Of a DNA stretch of 64,000 bases, positions 9,879 to 20,400 are shown one piece after another (the stretch's first letter is position 1; every line of letters starts with the position of its first letter). The notes beneath the pieces were generated by a model. The model was not told where the DNA came from, searched no databases, and was given only the letters and a program-made list of their open reading frames with translations. The position numbers were made by a program, and so were the translations under genes. Source of the stretch: Stigmatella ashevillena (lineage in GTDB: Bacteria; Myxococcota; Myxococcia; Myxococcales; Myxococcaceae); assembly GCF_028368975.1 (NCBI RefSeq), contig NZ_JAQNDM010000002.1:1364001-1428000 (forward strand), in the 5' to 3' direction.

Positions 9879-12800
9879 ATGGCCATCACTACCAAGCGCT
9901 TCAAGACGACCGTCCTCCACGACGACTACATGGTGCGCGATCACCTCGTGCACGGTGTGCGCATCCTGCCCGGCGTTTTCTTCCTGGATCTGTCGTACCG
10001 GATGGCCAGGCAAATGGGGCTGGACACCCAGCAGGTCGAGCTGCGCCGGTGCCTCTTCATCGAACCGATCGCCGTCACCGAGGCGTACGACAAACAGGTC
10101 CAGATCTCCATCGAGCCACAAGAAGGCCACGCAGTCATTTCGGTCGAAAGCCGCAAGGTCAAGAACGGTGCCGCGCTCGAGGAGCAATGGACATCCAACT
10201 TCACGGGCGAACTCCACCTCGTTGCGCCTGGCCCTGTGCCGCGACTGGATGTCAGCCGCATCCAGGCAGAGGCCTCACGGAAGGCCGACGCGGATGAGCT
10301 CTACGCATTCGCCCGGTCCGTGGAGATTCATCACCAGGAGTTCATGAAGGCCCTGGGGACGCTCCACTACGGTCCCAAGTCGTTGCTGGCCGAGGTGACG
10401 CTGAGCGGACTTGCGCAAGGCTATCTGGACCATTTCCACATCCACCCGGCCTACCTCGACTTCTCGACCCTGATGCCGTTCTGTCTTTTCGAGAAGGACG
10501 CGGCAACGGATCGCCAGCCTTTCATTCCCATCTTCATCGAGGCCTTCCGTGCCTATGGCCCGCTGAGCCGCTCCTGCTATGCCTATGTGGAGCAGACCCA
10601 ACGGCAGAGCCTCGCGACCGACACGGTCTATAGTGACATCCAGCTCTTTGGCCAAGATGGCGAGCTGCTCGTCCACTTCCGGAAGTTTTGTGCGAAGAAG
10701 ATCCGGACCAAGGGGCTCATCACCCAGCACCAGACGGTAAGCGCCCCGGTCGAAGCCTCACGAGAGCCTTCCCCGAAGCCCGCGGCGGCTCCGCCCCCCG
10801 CCCCTTCGCGCGTCAGCACCTCCTCGGATCCGCGCGAACGGGTTCAAGCGGAGCTGGCGGCCATCGTGGCCCGCGCGTTGAAGCGAGCTCCAGAAGACGT
10901 CGATCCCCGAGCTGGGTTCTACGAGCAGGGGCTCGCCTCGGTGGATCTTCTCCAGATTGTCCGGTCCCTCGAAGCCAGGCTTGGACGCGAGCTGTACCCC
11001 ACCCTTCTCTTCGAATACACAACCGTCTCAGCGCTTTCAGGCTATCTGGTAGAGCAGTTTGGTGACCTGCTGACGGGGCCGCAGGAGACCTCCGTCCCCG
11101 AGCCCGCTGCAACTCCCCAAGCTGCCCCTCCCCAAGCCGCCCCGGCCGCGCTGGCGCACGTCGAGCCCCCCAAACCGGCGCACCGTGCTCGAGCTACCCA
11201 CGAGGAAGGACCCAGCGATGAGATTGCCATCGTGGGTGTGGCGGGACGCTATCCTCAGGCGCGGACCCTGGCCGAGTTCTGGAACAACCTGAAGGCTGGA
11301 AGGGATTGCATCACCGAGGTTCCCCCTTCGCGATGGGATGTTTCGGAATACTTCGATGCTGAGCGCGGAAAACCTGGGCGCACCTACAGCAAGTGGGGGG
11401 GATTCGTAGACGGCGTAGACGAGTTTGATCCCCTCTTCTTCAACATCTCGCCACGAGAGGCGGAGATGATGGATCCCCAGGAGCGGCTCTTCCTGGAGAC
11501 GGCTTGGGCGACCTTGGAGGACGCGGGGTACACGCGCGAGCGATTGGGTACGGGCAAGGGCAACGACATTGGAGTCTTCGCCGGGGTGATGTGGAGCGAT
11601 TACCAGCTCTTTGGCCTGGAAGAATCCCTCAAGGGCAATCCCGTGGTTGCGGGCTCTTGGTTCTCTTCGGTGGCCAACCGCGTCTCGTACTTTCTCAATC
11701 TCCAGGGCCCCAGTATCCCGCTGGACACGGCCTGTTCCTCTTCTCTCTATGCCATTCATCTGGCTTGCGAGAGTATCCGGCGAGGTGAATGCAGCGCGGC
11801 CCTCGCGGGGGGTGTGAATGCATCTCTGCACCCTTCCAAGTACGTCAAGCTGAGCGAACTGCAAATGCTGTCGAGTGACGGCCGTTGCCGGACGTTTGGC
11901 AAAGGCGGCAGCGGTTATGTTCCCGGTGAGGGCGTAGGTGCCGTGCTGCTCAAGCCCTTGAAGCGGGCCATCGCCGACGGAGACCACATCTACGCGGTCA
12001 TCCGGTCCACCGCGATCAACCACGGGGGACGTACCAGCGGCTTCTCCGTTCCCAGCCCGGACGCGCAGGCGAGGCTCATCCGCGAAGCGTTGGCGAGAGC
12101 CCGTGTGCCGGTCTCATCGATCAGCTACATCGAGGCGCACGGCACGGGTACCTCGCTGGGAGACCCCATCGAGATCGCGGGACTGACGAGCGCCTTCCGG
12201 GGCGAGAGCTCGGAGAAGGGCTTCTGCGCAGTCGGCTCACTGAAGTCCAACATCGGCCACCTGGAGGCCGCTGCGGGCATCGCGGGCTTGACCAAGATCC
12301 TCCTGTGCATGAAGCACCGCACGCTGGTTCCTTCACTGCACTCACGAGAACTCAACCCCAGCATCCCTTTCACGGACACCCCCTTCTACGTTCCCCAGGA
12401 GGCTCGTCCCTGGGAGAAACGGGCGGGCCACCCCCGGAGGGCGGGCATCAGCTCCTTCGGCGCGGGGGGCGCCAATGCCCACATCGTTCTCGAGGAGTAC
12501 GAGGATCCTCGCTCCGGCCATGAAGCGGCCTTGGGGCATCACCCACAGCTCATCGTGCTGTCTGCGCGCACACCTGAGCGCCTCCAAGAGCAGGTACGCC
12601 AGTTCCGGGACTTCCTGGCCACGAACAGCGAGGCCCGGCTCGAGGACGTCGCATACACCCTTCAGGTAGGCCGCGAGACGATGGAAGCGCGGCTCGCGGT
12701 GGTGGCTCATGACAGGGCCGAGCTGCGCCGGACATTGGATGGTTATCTCGAAGGCAGCCCGGAAGCGTCGCGGCACGTGCTGACAGGGCATGTGAAGCGC

Positions 12801-15800
12801 AACACGGGTGGACTCGGCAGCGAGTCCGAGGATCAGGCCTATCTGCACTCGCTGTGGCAGGGCGGCAAGCTCAGCAAGCTCGCATCCCTGTGGACAGAAG
12901 GCGCGGAGATCACCTGGAACAAGCTCGAGCATCCCGTGGCAGCTCGCTGCATTCCCCTTCCCACGTATCCTTTTGCGCGCAAGCGTTGCTGGGTCCCCCA
13001 AAAGCCCGCGAACGCGGTGATGGCAAAACCTCGGGAAGCCGCGATGCCAGCGCTGCATCCCCTGCTCGATGCCAACACATCCACGCTGGAAGGCTCACGT
13101 TTCCAGAAGCATTTCTCTGGTTCAGAGTTCTACGTGGCAGACCATGTCGTCCGTGAGCACCGGTTGCTTCCTGGTGTCGTCTCGCTGGAGATGGCTCGAG
13201 CCGCAGGTGTGTTTGCCAGCGAGTCCGATGTCTTCCATCTACAGAACATCGTCTGGCTCAGCCCTCTCGTGGTGGATGAACCCAGGAACGTCACCCTGCG
13301 GCTCCAGCCCCGGAACGCGCACGTCGAGTTCGAGTTGGTCACGGGAACGGGTTCCCAAGCGAACGTACACGTCCGGGGCAAATTCACCTCCCGCCGCAAG
13401 GACACGGTTCAGGAGCAACCCCCACAGTCTTCACTCGAGGAGATCCGGCGGCGCTGCACGCAGCAGATCGACCACCCAGCCGTATATGCTGGGTTCACGG
13501 GCCGAGGCTTTCGCTATGGGCCTGGACTGCGTGTCATCCAGACACTGCGTACGGGTCCCCAAGAAGCCCTTGCCGAACTGCGCCTGCCAGAGCACTTGCT
13601 GGGAGATGCCAGCGCTTATGTGCTGCACCCTGCCCTGCTCGATGGAGCACTTCAGGCAGTCTCTGGCCTCACACCTCCCAGCACATCGGGCGAGAGTGAG
13701 CTGCTGCCGTTCTCCTTGGGAGAGGTACATGTCTTCGGCCCCCTCCCCGCCCATTGCTTTGTGCACGTCACCCAGTCGGTCGGCCATGAGGGACCTGCCG
13801 GAGCGGCACACCGCTTCCACCTGCACCTGCTGGATGAAACAGGACGCGAACTCGCTACCCTGCGAGACTTCACCCTGCGCAGAATGGCGCGCGAAGAGCT
13901 TCCCTCCCGCCCAGCGGCAGGCACAGCAAAAGGACTGCTCGTCTACGAGCCTTGCTGGGAGGACACCCCGGCCCAGGCTCCGAGTAACCTGGCAGAAGGG
14001 AGTGCCCAGCGGCCGGTCTTGCTGTTCGAGCGAGATGAGGAACAAGCGCAAGAACTGAGGCGTCTGCTGCGCGAGCAGCACAGCGAGTCACCGATCATCC
14101 TGGTGCAGCCCGGCGAAGGATTCCGCTGCATCTCTCCAGAGTCTTATCAGATTGACCCCGCCCGCGAAGAGGACTACCGGCAATTGCTGGAGGCATTGCG
14201 AGAGCGCGGGCTGCGCCCCTCGGCCCTTTTCCACCTTTGGAACCGAGCCGCGCGTCCCCTGGCGTTTGATGGCGCAGTTGACGCCAGCAGCCTGGCCAGC
14301 GACCTCAAGGAGCAATTCCGGCTGGGATTGCAGTCACTCTTCCTCCTCGTCCGGACATTGCCCACGCTCCGTTTGAAAGAGCGGCTCCCGATCATCTACG
14401 CCTTCCATGGTGAAGGCGACCAACCTCAGCATTCCGCAGTCGCAGGTCTCGCACGAAGCGCCGTCCTGGAGAACCCCAAGGCACAGGTGAGAACCGTCCA
14501 GCTCACCGAGCGAAGCGCGGGTGCTTCCACCGACTGGAACATTCTCCTGCGTGAGGCTCAAGCTTCGGACGCCGTGGAGGTCCGCTGGACGGCTTCCGGC
14601 AGGCAGGCACGCCGCTTCTCGGAAATCCCCCTTCCTTCTTCTGAAGAACGAAGCCCTGGACTCCTCCGCAACCAAGGGGTCTATCTCATCACGGGCGGAG
14701 CGGGAGGGTTGGGACTGGTGTTTGCCCGGTATCTCGCCCGCCAGTGTCAAGCCCGTATCGCCCTTGTGGGCCGCTCGCCCTTGGACACCGAGCGCCGCGC
14801 CGCGCTGGCTGGCTTGGAAGCGCTGGGCGCGGAAGTACTGTACCTGGCGGTGGATGTCGCGGACGCCGCGGCACTGCGAGGGGCAGTCACCCAGGTCCGG
14901 GATCGCTTCGGTGCCCTTCATGGAATCATCCATGCGGCGGGCGTCATTGAAGACGCCATGGCCGTCAACAAATCGCTGGATTCCTTCAAGCGCGTCCTTG
15001 CCCCCAAGAGCCTGGGGACACTGAATCTCGATAACGCTACCCGAAGCGTGCCTCTCGATTTCATGGTGCTGTTTTCCTCGGCCTCCGCCGTTTTCGGCAG
15101 TCTCGGGCAGACGGACTACGCTGCGGGGAACCAGTTCATGGACTCCTTCGCCTCGCTTCGGGAGAGCCTGAGAGAGCGAGGATTGAGAAGCGGCCGGACG
15201 CTTTCCCTCAACTGGCCCCTGTGGCGTGAAGGAGGCATGCGCATCCATGCCGAGGTCGAGGAGATGATCCTCCGGAATACCGGCCTCCGGGTCTTGGAGA
15301 CGGAGCAAGGCCTCGCGGCCTTTGCGTCAGTCCAGGCGCTTCCCCATGCCCAGCTCATGCCGCTGGTCGGGGACACGGCCATCATCCACAAACGCATTGA
15401 GCTCGCCAGCCGCCCCGTCGTGAGGCGTCCCGCGGCCCCTCGGCCGTTGACGATCGTCCCGCCGAGTCAAGACCCCCTGCCCACCCCCGTTCCGCTGGCG
15501 CCAAACCCCGGAGAACAACAGGCTCACCTGGAACAAGGTCTGAGTGCGATCTGCTCAACGCTGCTCAAGGTCGCCGAGGATGAACTCGACGTTGAGGCTG
15601 ACTTCAGCGACTACGGGGTGGATTCGCTGATGATCATGAAGCTGTTGGACCACGTCGAGGAGCACTATGGGGTCAGCCTCGATCCGAGCGCGTTGACGGA
15701 ACATCCTTCAATCCGTTCGCTGGCGAAGCATCTCGTCAAGGATCACGGCGGCGCGTTACAGGTCAAGGTTCCCCCGCAGGCCACCCATTCGCCTCCCCAG

Positions 15801-17426
15801 TTGCACGCCGTTCCAGATCTGACCAGTTCCGGCACGGGGACGCCGCCCCCTCTGAGACCTGCCACAGAAGCTCCCACACTCCCCACCCCACCCCCGTTCC
15901 TTGCATCTGCCGCCCGGACAGACAACACACCACGGCGCGTGGCTGTCATTGGCATGGCTTGCCGCTTCCCAGGCTCGAGCAACATCGAGGCATTCTGGGA
16001 CAACCTGACGGCAGCGAGGGATCTCATCACCACGGTGCCCGTGGAACGCTGGAATGCGGAGCAATACTACGATCCGCGCAAGGCAATCCCCAACAAGAGC
16101 TACTCGAAATGGGGAGGGTTCATGACAGGCGTTGACCTGTTCGATGCAGCCTTCTTCGGGATTTCGAGCCAGGACGCGGCCTGGATGGACCCACAGCAAC
16201 GCATTGCCCTGGAGACAGCACAAGAGTTGTTGGACCGCTCTGGCTACTCAAAGGACGAGGTTGCCCACACCCGGACGGCGGTCTTCCTGGGAGCCACCGC
16301 CAATGATTATGTGCGCAGCGGTTTCCGAGGAAAGGCTCCATCCACCCCACAACTGCTCCTGAATACCCTTCAGAACATGGTGGCGGCGCGGATCTCCCAC
16401 TTCTACGACTTGAGGGGACCGTCACTGATCGTGGACACGGCGTGCTCTTCATCCCTGGTGGCCATCCACCATGCTTGCCGGAGCATCCAGGCCGGAGAGT
16501 CGGACATGGCCATCGCAGGTGGCCTGTATCTGCTGTTGGATCCCTTCCTCCACGTCAGTTTCAGTCAAGCCCAGGTGCTCTCCACGGACGGGCGCACCCG
16601 TATCTTCGACCGCACGGCCAATGGCTTCACGCCAGGAGAAGGCGTGGGCATGGTGCTCCTCAAGGACTACGAGCAGGCCGTACGCGATGGGGATCGCATC
16701 CTGGCCACCGTCCTTGGCTCTGCCGTCAACAACGACGGGCGTACCCTCGGAGCGACGATGCCCAGCAAGGAAGCGCAGGTGGCGGTCATCGAGGGGGCCC
16801 TGCACGCGGCAGCAATCTCCGCGGACTCCATCAGCTACCTGGAGACCCATGGGTCAGGCAATGCCTTCGGAGATCCGCTGGAAATTCATGCCGCCAGTGA
16901 GGTTTACGGCCGCCATACCAACCAACGGCAGTACTGCGGTGTGGGCTCGGTCAAATCGAACATCGGTGCCCTTCTCCAAGCAGGAGGAGCCGCGAGCTTC
17001 ATCAAGACCGTGCTCTCGCTTCAGCACCGGCAACTCCCGGCAACCCTCCACTGTGAGGAGCCTCACCGCCGGTTCCGCTTCGCGGAAACTCCTTTCTTCC
17101 CAGTCACAACGTCACGCCCCTGGGAGCCGCAGTCCAAGGTCCGCCGCGCCGCTATCTCCGCTCTCGGAATGGGTGGCACCAACTGCCACCTCATCCTGGG
17201 TGAAGGCAATGAGCAGCACCCTGGCTACCAACCCACCCGCCAACCCTTGCCCATGACGCAGCTCCAACGGAAACGGTATTGGGTGTCTCCCGCCGAGCCT
17301 CTCGCCGTGCCTCAAGAGGCTCCGCAGATGGAGCAGGTTCTCGATGCACTCTCGCAAGGCACCATGGCCTTGGACGAAGCGGTGCACACGCTCCTGAGCG
17401 GCGACACCGCGAAGTTGCGGAACTGA
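9879..17426 (+). CDS. trans-AT PKS protein B: DH-ACP, KS4-DH-KR-ACP, KS5(0), C-terminal docking domain
   Basis: Second assembly-line protein (2515 aa), 67 nt after protein A. It opens directly with a DH-like hotdog domain (residues 1-~275; His22, Gly26, Pro31, Asp194) that completes the module begun by KS3. Next come ACP ~10820-11080 (Ser in GLASVDL), KS4 ~11210-12510 (Cys619), DH ~13040-13900, KR ~14660-15400 (GGAGGLG, IED), ACP ~15510-15760 (GVDSL) and KS5 ~15940-17210 (Cys2189). The KS4-module DH reads HVVREHRLLP, with Glu in place of Gly, but keeps LLDGALQ. KS5 has NIGA instead of NIGH (Ala2364) and a divergent HGSGN, so it should not condense. The last ~35 residues resemble a four-helix-bundle docking half, pairing with protein C. 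No Shine-Dalgarno is visible before the ATG. Confidence 0.96.
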   Translation: MAITTKRFKTTVLHDDYMVRDHLVHGVRILPGVFFLDLSYRMARQMGLDTQQVELRRCLFIEPIAVTEAYDKQVQISIEPQEGHAVISVESRKVKNGAALEEQWTSNFTGELHLVAPGPVPRLDVSRIQAEASRKADADELYAFARSVEIHHQEFMKALGTLHYGPKSLLAEVTLSGLAQGYLDHFHIHPAYLDFSTLMPFCLFEKDAATDRQPFIPIFIEAFRAYGPLSRSCYAYVEQTQRQSLATDTVYSDIQLFGQDGELLVHFRKFCAKKIRTKGLITQHQTVSAPVEASREPSPKPAAAPPPAPSRVSTSSDPRERVQAELAAIVARALKRAPEDVDPRAGFYEQGLASVDLLQIVRSLEARLGRELYPTLLFEYTTVSALSGYLVEQFGDLLTGPQETSVPEPAATPQAAPPQAAPAALAHVEPPKPAHRARATHEEGPSDEIAIVGVAGRYPQARTLAEFWNNLKAGRDCITEVPPSRWDVSEYFDAERGKPGRTYSKWGGFVDGVDEFDPLFFNISPREAEMMDPQERLFLETAWATLEDAGYTRERLGTGKGNDIGVFAGVMWSDYQLFGLEESLKGNPVVAGSWFSSVANRVSYFLNLQGPSIPLDTACSSSLYAIHLACESIRRGECSAALAGGVNASLHPSKYVKLSELQMLSSDGRCRTFGKGGSGYVPGEGVGAVLLKPLKRAIADGDHIYAVIRSTAINHGGRTSGFSVPSPDAQARLIREALARARVPVSSISYIEAHGTGTSLGDPIEIAGLTSAFRGESSEKGFCAVGSLKSNIGHLEAAAGIAGLTKILLCMKHRTLVPSLHSRELNPSIPFTDTPFYVPQEARPWEKRAGHPRRAGISSFGAGGANAHIVLEEYEDPRSGHEAALGHHPQLIVLSARTPERLQEQVRQFRDFLATNSEARLEDVAYTLQVGRETMEARLAVVAHDRAELRRTLDGYLEGSPEASRHVLTGHVKRNTGGLGSESEDQAYLHSLWQGGKLSKLASLWTEGAEITWNKLEHPVAARCIPLPTYPFARKRCWVPQKPANAVMAKPREAAMPALHPLLDANTSTLEGSRFQKHFSGSEFYVADHVVREHRLLPGVVSLEMARAAGVFASESDVFHLQNIVWLSPLVVDEPRNVTLRLQPRNAHVEFELVTGTGSQANVHVRGKFTSRRKDTVQEQPPQSSLEEIRRRCTQQIDHPAVYAGFTGRGFRYGPGLRVIQTLRTGPQEALAELRLPEHLLGDASAYVLHPALLDGALQAVSGLTPPSTSGESELLPFSLGEVHVFGPLPAHCFVHVTQSVGHEGPAGAAHRFHLHLLDETGRELATLRDFTLRRMAREELPSRPAAGTAKGLLVYEPCWEDTPAQAPSNLAEGSAQRPVLLFERDEEQAQELRRLLREQHSESPIILVQPGEGFRCISPESYQIDPAREEDYRQLLEALRERGLRPSALFHLWNRAARPLAFDGAVDASSLASDLKEQFRLGLQSLFLLVRTLPTLRLKERLPIIYAFHGEGDQPQHSAVAGLARSAVLENPKAQVRTVQLTERSAGASTDWNILLREAQASDAVEVRWTASGRQARRFSEIPLPSSEERSPGLLRNQGVYLITGGAGGLGLVFARYLARQCQARIALVGRSPLDTERRAALAGLEALGAEVLYLAVDVADAAALRGAVTQVRDRFGALHGIIHAAGVIEDAMAVNKSLDSFKRVLAPKSLGTLNLDNATRSVPLDFMVLFSSASAVFGSLGQTDYAAGNQFMDSFASLRESLRERGLRSGRTLSLNWPLWREGGMRIHAEVEEMILRNTGLRVLETEQGLAAFASVQALPHAQLMPLVGDTAIIHKRIELASRPVVRRPAAPRPLTIVPPSQDPLPTPVPLAPNPGEQQAHLEQGLSAICSTLLKVAEDELDVEADFSDYGVDSLMIMKLLDHVEEHYGVSLDPSALTEHPSIRSLAKHLVKDHGGALQVKVPPQATHSPPQLHAVPDLTSSGTGTPPPLRPATEAPTLPTPPPFLASAARTDNTPRRVAVIGMACRFPGSSNIEAFWDNLTAARDLITTVPVERWNAEQYYDPRKAIPNKSYSKWGGFMTGVDLFDAAFFGISSQDAAWMDPQQRIALETAQELLDRSGYSKDEVAHTRTAVFLGATANDYVRSGFRGKAPSTPQLLLNTLQNMVAARISHFYDLRGPSLIVDTACSSSLVAIHHACRSIQAGESDMAIAGGLYLLLDPFLHVSFSQAQVLSTDGRTRIFDRTANGFTPGEGVGMVLLKDYEQAVRDGDRILATVLGSAVNNDGRTLGATMPSKEAQVAVIEGALHAAAISADSISYLETHGSGNAFGDPLEIHAASEVYGRHTNQRQYCGVGSVKSNIGALLQAGGAASFIKTVLSLQHRQLPATLHCEEPHRRFRFAETPFFPVTTSRPWEPQSKVRRAAISALGMGGTNCHLILGEGNEQHPGYQPTRQPLPMTQLQRKRYWVSPAEPLAVPQEAPQMEQVLDALSQGTMALDEAVHTLLSGDTAKLRN
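15940..17210 (+). other. Domain KS5: predicted non-elongating ketosynthase (KS0)
   Basis: The nucleophile Cys2189 (DTACSSS) is present, so acyl transfer onto the KS is possible. The second catalytic histidine is Ala2364 (codon at 16968; NIGA instead of NIGH), and the first motif reads HGSGN rather than HGTGT. Without that histidine, decarboxylative condensation should fail. The domain probably passes the chain to the ACP at the start of protein C unchanged. Confidence 0.85.
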
Positions 17427-17459
17427 TTTCGGGTCAAGAAACGCGCCACGGAGAGAGTC

Positions 17460-20400
17460 TTGAAAACGACCAACACACCCCAAGCGCATACCCGGGAGAT
17501 TCTGGAAAAGTTCCTCCAGAAGAAGCTCTCGCGCGAGGAGGCGCTTGCGCTCTTGAAGAGCCGCCCCTCCACTCCGGAGAACCCAACGCCCGTGCCCACG
17601 GAAACCTCGGGGAACCTCGCGCTGGCCCCAGGCGAGCTTCCCGCGCCGCGAGGCATCTCGCTCGAGGAAGCCGCGACGAACTACCTGACGCGGCACATGG
17701 CGGCGCTGGGTAAGGGGACGCGCCCTGAGCGGAACTTCATGGAGCTGGGCCTGGGTTCCGCGGACCTCATGGCGCTGAACACACAACTGGAACAGGACCT
17801 GGGCATTGATCTGGTGCCCACCGTCTTCTTCAACCATTCCAGTATCGGGCGGCTGGCGAACCACCTCGCAACCACGTTCCCGGAACAGCTCACCCAAGCC
17901 CTGCTCAAAGGGCGCCAGGAAGCACCGCCCAGCGCACCCACCCCTGAGCCAATCGCGCCCCCTCCTCCCTCGTTTTCTCCGGAAGAGAAAACACAGTCCA
18001 CCCTCGGCGTACGCGAGGACGACATCGCCATCATTGGCATGGCGGGGATGTTCGCCCAGTCTCCAGACCTTGAATCGTTTTGGAGCAACCTGACTTCCGA
18101 GAAGGCCCTGATCGAAGAAGTCCCGCTCAGCCGATGGGATCCCGCGCCCTGGTACGATCCCTCTCAATCCCGGCCTGACACGATTGCTTGCAAGTGGGGC
18201 AGCTTCGTTCCAGACGTAGACAAGTTTGACCCCTTGTTCTTCCACATCTCGCCCCGTGAAGCGGAGGTGATGGATCCACAACTGCGGTTGCTGCTCCAGA
18301 CCCTCTACAACACCGCCGAGGATGCGGGGTGCCTCCGCACCCTCCGGGGATCGCGCACGGGCATGTTCGTTGGCGCCTGTTTCCGCGACTACAACGAAGA
18401 GATGCTGCGGCTTGGGCTCAGCGTAGGCCCCCATGATGGGACGGGGAACGCCGCGACGATGCTGGCCAACCGCCCTTCTTTCTTCTTCGATCTCAAGGGA
18501 CCCAGCCTCACGGTTGATACCGCCTGTTCGTCTTCACTGGTGGCATTGCATCTGGCCTGCCAGGCATTGCGGCGCGGTGAGTGCGAGATGGCCTTTGCTG
18601 GGGGAGTGAATCTCATCCTCAGCCCGAGGCATTACCTCCACTTTTCCGCCATGAAGGCGCTTTCTCCTACCGGGCGTTGCCACACGTTCGACAGCTCGGC
18701 GGATGGTTATGTCCCCGGCGAGGGCGTCGCCGCCGTGCTCCTCAAGCCACTGGCTCAGGCCCTCCAGGATGGGGATCCCATCCATGCCGTCATCAAAGGG
18801 TCCGCCGTCAACCATGGCGGCTATACCAACTCCATCACTGCCCCCAGTCCGGCCATGCAGGCGGAACTCCTGCTGGAGGCCTGGAAAGATGCCGGTATCG
18901 AGCCAGAGACGCTGAGCTACATCGAGGCGCATGGAACGGGAACGCGGCTGGGGGACCCCATCGAGGTGGATGGACTGAAACTGGCCTTCTCGCGGCACAC
19001 CACGAAACAGCGCTTCTGTGCCCTGGGTTCAGCCAAAGCCCACCTGGGCCATACGGAAGCCGCCGCCGGAATCGCGGGCATCATCAAGGTCGTCCTCTCG
19101 ATGCAGCATGGGCTGATCCCTACCATGCCGGGCTTTCGAGAACTCAACCCCTACATCAAGCTCGATGGCAGCCCGCTGTACATCAACGAAAAACCGAAGG
19201 CCTGGCTCACCGCCGTGGGCCTGCCACGGCGCTCCGGCGTGAGCTCGTTTGGCTTTGGCGGGGCCAATGCACACGTGGTTCTGGAGGAGTACGTCAGGCC
19301 ACGCGAGTCAGAAGTTCCCGCAATCCCTCAACCTTTCCCTTTCTCTGCTCAAGACCACAAGCGCTTGCGTGAGCTGGCGGAGAAGTTCCATTCCCGTCTG
19401 TCCAGCCAGACGAGCTTGTCGCTTCTGGAGACGGCGCATACCCTGCAAACGGGACGGGACGAACTGCCCGCCCGCCTGGTCATCATCGCCCGCTCCCAAA
19501 CGGACTTGTTGGATGGGCTGACCGCCTTCCTCGAAGCCCGTGAGACTACCTCGCCGCTTCTCGTGCGTCTCCAGGAGGGCAGCCCCGTCCTCCTCCGCCC
19601 CGAAGAGGCCTCTGCACAGGGGGCCGTTGAAAAACTCGCAGGGCGATGGTTGCTCGGAGAGCAGGTCATCTGGCCTCTCCTCTCCAATGATTCCACACCG
19701 CAGCGTGTCTCTCTGCCCACCTCCACGTTCGCACGGGAGCGCTACTGGCTGGAGGGGCAGTCCGCTGCCGCTGCGGAGACCGTGCCCGTCTCACCTCCGC
19801 CTCTCCAGCCCCCTGCAGCACCAGAACTGGCATGGTTCAAGACCGAGTGGAGCCCTGCGTCCCTGACGGGCCTGGCCGACACGCAAGAGCCGCTCGGAAC
19901 CGTTCTGCTCTTCATCCCTTCAGGCTTCGATAGCGCGCCGCTGGAAGGGAATCTTCGCGAAGCGAAGAGCTCCACTGGCTTGGTCCGCGTCCGGCCAGGT
20001 GCTCAATTCCGTTGCATCGGCCCGCATGACTACGAAATAGCACCGGGGAAGGCCGAGGATTACGAGCGCCTCCTCACGGCATTGGCCGACGAAGGCATCC
20101 GCTTCGGGCACATCCTTTTCAACTGGGCAGAGAGCCCTCGCTTCGAGACACCCAGTGCACTGCTGGCCTCGCTTGATGAGGCGCTCCAGCAAAGCGTCTA
20201 CCCCCTCGTCCATCTCACCCAGGCCTTGCTGTCGCGGCGCAAGGGCGAACGCGTCAAACTGCTCTGCGTCCATCCAACGGGCGAGGGCACGGTTTCAGCC
20301 CACCATGAAGCCCTGGCCGGCTTTGCCCGAGCGGTGACGGCCTCTGCGCCCTGGCTGACATTCCGCATCCTCGGAATAGAAGAGTCTGGCACAGCGCACG

